Source: Pisolithus tinctorius (taxonomy: Eukaryota; Basidiomycota; Agaricomycetes; Boletales; Pisolithaceae). Taken from it: a DNA stretch of 64,000 bases. The notes beneath the pieces were generated by a model, which was given only the letters and a program-made list of their open reading frames with translations, was not told the origin of the DNA and ran no database searches. Location: the NCBI GenBank assembly GCA_024663395.1, contig JANFAH010000008.1:2108001-2172000 (forward strand), given 5' to 3'. Made by a program: the position numbers and the translations under genes. Numbering within the stretch: position 1 is the first letter of the stretch; each line of letters begins with the position of its first letter. Positions 56,148 to 64,000 of the stretch are shown in pieces.

Positions 56148-56612
56148 TCAGCGCGGGTGATGACGAGGTAGCCAGGGATTTACCCCGACGAAGATGACGA
56201 CGGTGACATTATGGAGAGGTCGAGATGCGATTACAAATTTGGAAAGGAGGGAAATGATGTATGTTAAGGGGGGTGGAAGATTGTCTATGACGGTGCAACG
56301 TTCGAGGCCATTGTCGAAAGACGGTCCGTTGTAAAAACATAGAGTGAGAGAAACCAAAAAGTCAGTTAATGATGAAATGTGCACTAGGAACTTTTAAATT
56401 GCGAGATCCGCGATTTCAACTCCACTTTCATTGCTCTGTTCTGGATCGAGGTAATACGGATCTTGAAGGAGGTAAACGGCCTCGAGTTCGAATTGTGCTT
56501 TGGAAATGCTCCAACGTCCGTTCTCATCCTTTTGACGATAACGATTAAGATGCGTTTCTAGCAAGACAAGTGCGCGTTTTTGGAGGTAGGAAATGTCGAG
56601 TTTGGTCATCAT
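56148..56612 (-). other. Unrecognised coding segments in one frame, split by TAA
   Basis: 56612-56394 encodes 72 residues (MMTKLDISYLQKRALVLLE...FELEAVYLLQDPYYLDPEQ). After a TAA the same frame continues as SSLTDFLVSLTLCFYNGPSFDNGLERCTVIDNLPPPLTYIIS to 56148. Either two exons, or a gene broken by one stop. No family recognised. Confidence 0.35.
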
Positions 56613-56805
56613 ACTTTTGCTTTTAAGTATTTCACGAGCGTCATAAATTGAGCTGAAAAGAATGGGCTGGGATCGTGATGAAAAAGGGTTGGGGGTTATT
56701 TGTTAATAGACATACGGTACCACCGTTCTTCGGGCTCTGCCAGCGGACAGTACGGAGAAGGCCACGGTCGTGTTCATTTATAGCTGTTCACAGTGACGAC
56801 GAATG

Positions 56806-57673
56806 TTAAGGTTTGTTCAAATTTAGACGGGGGAGAACGAACGTAGTTTTGGGGAAGAGAATTCCGACAGTAATCGGTTTGCGTATTGCCCTAGCTTTGA
56901 CGACAGTGAAAGGATTGTGATAGAGCACTGACTGTCCGGTGCGCCGTTTTTCATGAACCACGTGCTGGTGATATGTCCGAGAAGCCAAATGTTGATGGGT
57001 TCGTTTGTGCTCGGATTGCAGAGCACTTTGCTGCGGTCTTCGTAGGGGTCCGTCGTCCCCCAGGTCGCGGTGGGTAAGATGCGTCCGAGCCCAAAGGTGT
57101 TGGCGTCACTGTTGCAATATGTGGAGAGTATTTTGATGCGGCTTAATGTATTGAAAGGGGGGCATTGTTGGAAATCATTAGTAGGCGATGGTTGGGGGTA
57201 TCTGTAGACACTTACTTTAGCAATGGCTCTGGACAGGTAGATACGCGATCGTGGTCAAAGTGACAAGGTTCAGGGGCAGGGCCTAACGCGCCGATGGTCC
57301 CTGTGATCGTTGTCGAAGCGTGAAGAGCATTGTCAGAAGACAAATCTTGCGAGGGGGCAGCAGTGTCCTGTGATTGGGAGGCGGCGGATTGGTGGGACAT
57401 GGGCCCATCAGTAGTAATAGAGGTGCTTGTGCTTGGGAGGGTGCCCGTCGAGGGCGTGGATGTAGGGTCAGGTTCCTCGCTCGAGGGAGGCTCGCCAGGG
57501 ACAGGATGGGAGGCGATGGATGTTGTAGTACTTACGGTAGTTGGCGATTCAGTCTGGGGAACAGCCGGCTCATCGGACATTGAGGCCGGAGTAGCCAGAG
57601 AGGTGGCAGCTGTTCGCATTCGTTTGGGAGGGGATACATCTTTATTTTGAGAGGCGTCACGTTTAGGACCCAT
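56806..57673 (-). other. Probable two-exon gene or remnant: S/T/P-rich protein
   Basis: Exon 1 begins MGPKRDASQNKDVSPPKRMR (NLS-like PPKRMR) at 57673 and is a low-complexity S/T/P/E-rich chain to about 57215. A GTAAGT donor at about 57214 and a TACTAAT branch-like word near 57187 suggest an intron ending near 57138. A second segment then reads YCNSDANTFGLGRILPTATWG and NPSTNEPINIWLLGHITSTWF to about 56823. It resembles nothing I can name. The splice model is inference. Confidence 0.4.
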
Positions 57674-57848
57674 CGTGGAGGATGACGGGAGGGAGTGTAA
57701 GGTAGGAATGCTTACAAGGACCACGCTCTCTCCCCAGAAAAGAATCGTTGGGGACGGTAGATATTGGGGAGACGGTGAACCTGTGGAAGAAGAATTTTCA
57801 CGTTGGTCCGGTGATCATATAGGGTGGAGGTGGATGCAGACCTTCACC

Positions 57849-58003
57849 GTGATTCGAGAGGATGCGTTAAGAATAGTATGTTATAATAATCATTACAGCG
57901 AAAACGAATATCATGGTTCTATGCCAATCGTAGTGATTCGAGAAAATGTGTGAAGGATAGTATGTTATGTGATCATTATAGCGAAGACGAACTCTATGAT
58001 TCT
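57849..58003 (+). repeat. Two direct repeats of about 72 bp
   Basis: 57849-57922 and 57933-58003 share GTGATTCGAGA, AGTATGTTAT, ATCATTA(C/T)AGCGAA and (A/T)ATGATTCTA/ATGGTTCTA words. They lie between two minus-strand ORFs with no gene. Possibly a promoter-region duplication. Confidence 0.65.
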
Positions 58004-58178
58004 AAGTGGTCTTTAACGTTTACACGGCAAGACGTAATGTAATGTGGAGATTTTGTTAGGTTACAAGGGTGGTGAAGTTGCCTGGAATGTTGTGGAACGG
58101 CGGCTGATCAACTGTGAAGTCGACGCGGAATTCAGCTCGCGCATAGTTGGTTCTGATGGGCGAACATCCGGGACCTCT

Positions 58179-59220
58179 TTAGTAGATTGGTTGGTTCGCA
58201 TGCGTCTGATCTCTTTTGGGGTGGATGTCGCTATTGGAGTTCCGGTAGGCTGTGGCGACACTGTTAATAATTCGTCTTAAGTTGGAGTGAGGGTTACAAG
58301 CCTGTGAAGGACCGGCGGACTGCAGGCGCAGGATTTGTTTGCACGTCAAGAAGACGCGTAAGTGGGTCCGGGTGGCATGAGTTCGAATAACGACAAGATC
58401 GAATTCTGCGTCGATCTCGACGAAATCACCGCGGGATAGCAGAACTTCGTGAATCGCTGTTATGCTTCCGTCCCCTTGCATTTCTAGAATCTCGAGTGGC
58501 CCGTTCCATTCCCAAGGGGGCTCCGGAAGGCTTGGAACGCGGACATTTTGAGCTGTGGCATTCCGGGTAACGTGCTGCGCCCGAGATTCTTCCAAATCCG
58601 ACAGGCGCTTGGGCATAATTTCAGTGTTTTGAAATGAAAGTGGAGCAAAAGACGAGGACGGGAATACCTTGGTAAAGACCTTTCTTTGCATATGTAGGTG
58701 GTGTCGAAATTGAATGGATGGGAGTGGTATTTTCAGAACGCGGCTGGCAAAGGTTGCTGCTAGATTCAAGCGTTCAACTTGATTCCGCCACGCAGCCGTG
58801 TTACCCATACTGCTGATTGATAGGCTTTGAACAGCGTACGCTGCCCTCGCGCAGTCACTGTGAGCGTGGTCAACATTAGTGACGAGGGGAATGTTTTGAA
58901 TGCTGACCCGTTCCAATTTCCGAAATCACCAACGCAAAATTTGTCGAGGAATCCGTAGATGCGTACAGACACCGGGAACAACACGTTACAGGGTTCGGGA
59001 ACGGGTAAGGTTTTGTAGACGAGCATGTGAGAGCGTCTACGGTCAGGAGCGCTGGGATGTTGGGCAATAGTTGCCCATTCGATCATTTGGGAAAGGGAGC
59101 TGGGGAAACGTTCCACAGCTGGAGCTCGTGATCGGGCATGCGGTTTTGGATGATAGTCTGCAAATCGCCCGTCCATAGGTCGGCGCCGAGTAAGTGACCT
59201 GGAGACGGTAAGAAAGACAT
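58179..59220 (-). pseudogene. Unrecognised gene remnant, several frames
   Basis: ATG at 59220 opens MSFLPSPGHLLGADLWTGDL for about 44 codons. The coding signal then shifts to a frame with MIEWATIAQHPSAPDRRRSH and VLFPVSVRIYGFLDKFCVGD, and near 58918 to a third frame (ERVSIQNIPLVTNVDHAHSD...PKRLSDLEESRAQHV...LEILEMQGDGSITAIHEVL). The shifts may be introns, but no convincing splice pairs were seen. Located downstream of the Helitron 2 helicase on the same strand; could be Helitron cargo. Function unknown. Confidence 0.4.
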
Positions 59221-59383
59221 GGGGGGAATGGGGTATGTAGATTGTGCGAGCACTTGATTTTAAATCAGCGGTCGTCTTTTATGCTGAGTAAAGGAAATTC
59301 GGGATACCGGATGCGCCTAGGTGTGTAAAAGTTGACGTGATGTAGGCAACGACGTCAGAGCGGGGTTGAGTCGCCGTCCTGTG

Positions 59384-61600
59384 TCAGGAATAGCAGGAGA
59401 TACATCGATCTGTGACGAAGTACATGTCGACGTCACTGTTACGGAGAGATGGCGTTTGGTGAAGGTCACGGTTTGTGGCGGTATCGAGGTTTGCTAGGCG
59501 TTGTAACTCGTTGCGAAGATCGTGTTGCAAATGGCCGAGGGTTCGGTGAGCGGAGAAGGGCCGTAAGATCGCAAGGTTGGAAAGGGAACGGGCGCGGGAT
59601 AACATGACGTATGCATGTTGTACCCCTCTTTGCGCTAGCCAAATCGACGATAACTTTGTCGAGGGTAGTGCCTTGTGCCCTGTAGTCAGTTAAAGCCCAC
59701 CCTGGCACTACGGGAAACCTGGCGGCGGGTGATTCGAAATCTTCCCGCATGCTCGGTAATGTAAGGGAACGAACATGTTTGAGGAAAGACGGCAACAATA
59801 TGTGCATCTTCTCCCGGCAACTGTAATGTAGACGCTGGTACAGAAACGTAAACACACCTGAGGACACGTTTTCCATTCACTGCAGAGCATACGATGTCCC
59901 GTACTGTCCCGCGTGCACCATTCACAACTTTTCCAGCAACGCAAAGGTTTTCCGTGATGACGACCGGCATACCCGGCAGGAGCGGGAGTCGACCAAGGAT
60001 ATCTTTGGATTCCTTCGGACGTAGCATTGCCAGCCGCTCGTCCTCCTCTCCAGTGAGATGTTCCCCATCACAGAAATGCTCTGCGTAGCAATATTCGAAC
60101 GGTTGACCTGTATCGCGAGCGAATGATTTCGCCATCTCTTCGTTCCAACGATCGCGCAGCCGACGTTCACCAAAGACAATTGGGGCCTCGGAGAAATGTA
60201 GGAAATCTTCCTTCGAGTTTGATCGTAATTCGGTAAGCAGTCTCAGTTGCAAACGGTGCCAATCGGAGGGGGGTGAGCCGGGCGACGTTGTTGCTGTTCC
60301 AAGTCTGATCCGACCAAGCATTTCAATAAAAGTGGGATCTGCTCTTGCTCGTTCGTTTTCGACAAGTTGAACTACATGAGTCAGGGATCTCCATAGAAAG
60401 GCTCCAAATAAACGCCGTTGAGCTTTGACAGTTTCAAAGGTACATCTCGCTAAGTTATTTACGACGGCGTGCGAATACAAGGCAGTACCACTCACAGGCC
60501 GAAGTTGGGCCATATCACCAGCGAAGATGACATTGACACCACCAAAAGGTTTATCTTTACTCTCAGGATCTCCTGTCTTCGCAAGACTTATACGGTTTGC
60601 TATATCGGAGAGCAGTTCTGCAGAAATCATCGAAACTTCGTCCAAAACCAAATACGTGACGTCTCGCCATATTTCCTGCAACTCGTCGATGTCGACATTC
60701 CCTCCGCGTCGTCTGTCTTTTCCCTGAGTTCGAGAATTCATTAGAGTAAGTGCGTGTGATTGTAAAACCATCGATGAGGCACGCGGCACTACCTGTCGGG
60801 GCACTCAACAGAATCTCTCGGGAGCGACCGAGTTGAGCAAACGCATCCACAATCGCCCGTATGAGATGACCTTTTCCCGGATCCTCCGATACCAGTGATG
60901 AACATCAACATTTGTTCCGGTTCATCCCGCAACATGTGCTCGATTATTATCGTAAAGGCGCGTTTTTGTTCTTCATTATTCTGAAGTGTCCACTTTGAAA
61001 TCATATGTGACAGGAAGGTTTCTCGTTCGAGGTTCTTTGCCGTGGCCTGATTAGCGGAGCGCGCACTTTCCACTGTACCGACGTCGAGGGACGGAGACCA
61101 CTTGTCAAGAGAGGTACGAGGACGCTTTCTACTCGTTGATGCCTCATCAACGTCGATGTCCTCGCTAACCGCAGATCTTTCAGGTCGTTTGCGCTTTCGC
61201 TGCGAATTCATGTATGTATTATGGAGAGAAATCTGATCTTCCATATCAAAACTGACTTCAAGGATTCGGCCATCGAAGGTATTTCGAACGCTCACGCCGC
61301 TTCGGATTCCCATGAAGTGCCCGCGACATAGCAATGATGTCCAACTCGTCCTGAGGGAGGACGGCGCCTGACTGGTCGTCTAAATCTCCAGAAAGCTGGG
61401 ACTCGGACTCACGCTGGTCCGTTTGATCCAGGTCCGAATCGAGAATGAGCGCTTCTTTTAAGAGTTCTACATCAAATCCACTGGCTTTCTGTACCCGGAA
61501 ATCAGAAGAGTCTTTCCCCCGCGGCGTCTTCTTATTATACTCGTCCCGCACGACATCCCTGGCATCCCTACACTCCATTCAATGAGGAAGTTCGATATTA
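59384..61600 (-). pseudogene. Helitron 2 helicase domain (PIF1/SF1)
   Basis: Walker A FITGIGGSGK (near 60900), Walker B YLVLDEVSMI (near 60655), GGVNVIFAGDMAQLRPVSG, GMPVVITENLCVAGKVVNGARGT, ALTDYRAQGTTLDKVIVDLAS and YVMLSRARSLSNLAILRPF. One-base shifts occur near 60880 (A run), about 60763, 59721 (T) and 59625 (G run); a TGA stands at about 61580. A TAA-free reading would give a typical Helitron helicase. The C-terminus ends at 59384. Confidence 0.85.
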
Positions 61601-62219
61601 TGCTGGAGGCGGAAGTTCCGAAGTGGTAAGCATCAAATGCTTCAGTCCAACATGAATAACCACAGAGCAGATCGGAGGGTTTTCGCCACGTACAGAAGAG
61701 AAGTAACATTGCCTGGCAGACACTCTTCCATGCGCCAGTCAACTTTGCGGGGCAAAGGAATCGATTCCCCTAGCAAACGGGCACGACGAAGGTGTTGCGC
61801 ATACACAGTTCGTGAGTACTGAATTGCGGATAGCGCGGATCTGCGAACGGCGCTCGAAATCTGCGCGAATACGCTGGACGTTCGCAGCTGAAACCCGTCG
61901 CGTCATTTTCATGCACTGTGCGTTTTTCAAGTGCCATGTCTGTATTGCTTCCGGTCCGTTTAACTTTTTGCGTTTGTTCCCAGAACTGCCATAAGCAATC
62001 TCCTCGAAAGGTGCCATGGTGGACGCATTGTGAATCCAAAGGCTCCAACCCACAGACAGCGTATCATCGGACGCATGTGCCATACACGTCAAACCACACA
62101 CATTTCCAGGACAATCTGCACCGGCTTGTGCTCCGCAGTCGCAATCACCGTCGACGTGAAGCTCATGCAGCAAACGCTATGTCGATAAATTCATAAAATC
62201 GTACGGTTCGGAACTCATG
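61601..62219 (-). pseudogene. Helitron 2 region between Rep and helicase
   Basis: Open segment with cysteine-rich DCDCGAQAGADCPGNVCG and SVGWSLWIHNASTMAP, then a shifted segment. Position between Rep and helicase fits the variable middle part of basidiomycete Helitron proteins. No motif that I can name. Confidence 0.5.
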
Positions 62220-63986
62220 GCTAGTGTAATAATCACCACCTCCGATTAATAGCTCATAACCTGTTGGTGGGAGACCTCGTGCCTGCCCATCATAGCATTG
62301 ACGGCTTTGTCAGCAAGTTTCGTTCGCGCACCGTTGAAGAAGCCTCCACATCACCCATAAAAACGTTTCCGATGACTGTCCATAGCTGCACGAATGGCCT
62401 GAAGACCGACATGTACTTGTAATTCGTTTTTGGTGATATAATCACTGACATAGTAAGTCAATGCTTTGCTGCTGCACCAGACCCAATGACTTAATGTCCA
62501 TGTTACATTGCAACAGGAATAAAACAACGTCGTTTATAATTATTGATCCATGGATGATGTCGCCGAAGAAGGATAGATTGTGTCTCAGGATCGAGGTAAG
62601 ACAGCGCGCGGACGGAACCATCAATTCGCATCCGACAATTCTCATCTTGGGGTTCCTCTCCGGGGCGAAGATGTTTAAAACAGGTTGGGGTATGTTCATG
62701 CCAATTACACTGAATTGCAAGGCGCGTGACGAATTCATGAAATGCATCTTCGAAGACACTCTGCTCACACACGGCAATCTGAGGTGGCTCCTGTAAACGA
62801 GGATCGGGCGCGTCCTCCGCTCGTGCAGGTTTTGATGAACCTGTATCTCCAATGCTCTCAATCGTCGTTCCAGGAAGTTCACACCGGATAACGTCCTCCA
62901 ACCAGCGGAAGAGCAAACCTTCAAACCGTTCGTCATTCATCATCATCGACCGCAACCGTTCCGGATTTGGATGTCCATCAATCCACAGCAACATATGGCA
63001 GTGAAGGGTCCCTCTTCCCTGCGCCTCCACCGTACCGTAGTATCCGGAACATCTTCCAAACAAACCGCTGCCATTGTTATATTTAATAACGACGTCTATG
63101 AAACCCTGGATGAGAACGTCGAACGCCTTAGCCGCAGCGGCTGGATGGGAAGCGACGAAGACAGCCCGCTCATATGCCCCGAGTTGGCGCCATAGAGATA
63201 CGTCTAGACCCCCAAAGTGAGCGACAAGAACATTCGTCAGGTCATGCGGATTTAAAGTTAGGAAAAACGCAGGGGTACCCAGTTGCCGTGTCAGTGAGCG
63301 AATTTCGTTGCGCCGACATAGCTTGTACCCATCACTACCAGGCAATGAACGACAGATTACATTTAGCTCTCGAAACAATCGGAGCGCGCCCCTTTCGCCA
63401 ACGGTCTCGACCTTCACCTTGGGTCCCGTTCCAATTTCTCGGCCAAAGATGTTATGAAGGACTCAGCCTCATGAATGTCACTCACAAGGCTGTGGCGTCG
63501 TGCTGACGGTATGGAGAATGCCACATTCTCACTTGCCGCCCGTTTCTGCAAAATATTCCAGCATACGAAAGGAAAACTCGGGTCTTGCGCGAAGGGCGAA
63601 TCCACTTGTCGCAGCAAATTTTTCAATTGACGTTGGAAGGAAATGTGTTGTTCGGTCGTCGAGCAGGATGGTTAAACCCACCGATCCCCCAAGGATCGAG
63701 GTGGGGGAACACTGCGGTCAAAAAGGCAGGCGAGTTGTCATTCATCAACTCGGAACCAGTACGACTGACTAGAAACCTCTTGTGATCCAAAGCGTGGGCC
63801 AGTGCAGTCGCTTTCATAGCCCGCGACCGCTCGGACGATCCCCATCAATATATGCAACCGTTTCTGTAACGAGATCTGCAGTAATTGCAGACCAATCGCT
63901 ACCGTCACTGGCATCGACTGACTCATCGCTGTCTCGAAGATGAGTAATCTCAACTCCTTGCAGAACGCCTGTATCTTCTTCGCCAT
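62220..63986 (-). pseudogene. Helitron 2 Rep (HUH endonuclease) domain
   Basis: ORF 63417-62503 (304 codons) has TPAFFLTLNPHDLTN and the HUH motif EAQGRGTLHCHMLLW (H139 and H141 of this ORF), the metal-binding pair of rolling-circle nucleases. After frameshifts near 62490-62470 the frame continues with QCNMDIKSLG and the catalytic tyrosine motif YYVSDYITK near 62450-62425, then a TGA. N-terminal coding pieces (63626-63414 and 63986-63738) are in different frames. The order HUH, then Y2 motif, then helicase defines a Helitron. Confidence 0.82.
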
Positions 63987-64000
63987 TCACCAATGCGGCC

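Larger units (their letters stand above)
59384..64000 (-). mobile_element. Helitron 2, decayed Rep-helicase element (extends beyond the window)
   Basis: Rep (HUH) region at about 62220-63626 and a PIF1-type helicase at 59384-61600 lie on the minus strand in the expected order, with further coding debris to 63986. Termini were not identified. CpG content is normal, in contrast to Helitron 1; decay here is by frameshifts, mostly at homopolymers, plus stops. Confidence 0.8.

Overview
The window looks like a transposon-rich, heterochromatin-like block of a basidiomycete (Agaricomycete) genome. The evidence is chromodomain Ty3/gypsy elements resembling marY1 of Tricholoma, Ty1/copia, two Helitrons, remnants of NACHT-WD40 (NLR-like) genes, introns of about 50 nt and an F-box/nucleotidyltransferase gene. 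The species cannot be named from the sequence. I see no rRNA, tRNA gene or CRISPR array.

Layout: 203-4674 is a truncated gypsy (copy A) lying in an NLR gene (NLR1, 4675-5905), which is fused to a heavily deaminated gypsy (family B, about 5906-13955). At 14859-19470 is a second copy of the A family (copy D, minus strand), split by a fragment of an unusual 1.9-kb LTR-like element I call X. A Helitron (19475-19732 plus 29899-33183) is interrupted by a 10.2-kb CpG-rich gypsy (family C, 19733-29898). The interval 33.2-36.1 kb has no genes but holds a long fold-back repeat, a cluster of CACGTG/CACATG palindromes and a 65-bp minisatellite. A copia element (36085-52261, minus strand) was inserted in a second NLR gene (NLR2, 52262-53716). 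The copia was itself hit by a 961-bp solo LTR, two X elements (one carrying a 154-bp solo LTR) and a complete 7552-bp gypsy (Gypsy-1, 43382-50933). Removing several of these at their target-site duplications restores the host reading frame. From about 54.1 kb CpG content returns to normal, with an intact F-box/NTase-like gene, a cluster of unrecognised minus-strand ORFs and a second, decayed Helitron (59.4-64 kb).

Main observations. (1) Nearly every frame break that I could resolve in Gypsy-C, and all seven length differences between its LTRs, is a single base placed between the C and G of a CpG. (2) The A/D/1 gypsy family carries, between pol and the 3' LTR and antisense to pol, a spliced ORF with a perfect Zn2Cys6 cysteine pattern between coiled-coil segments. 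The unrelated Gypsy-C has an analogous antisense ORF, bracketed by a duplicated hairpin/PPT module. (3) Element X carries a conserved ORF upstream of its TATA box. (4) Elsewhere decay is almost purely CpG-to-TpG/CpA.
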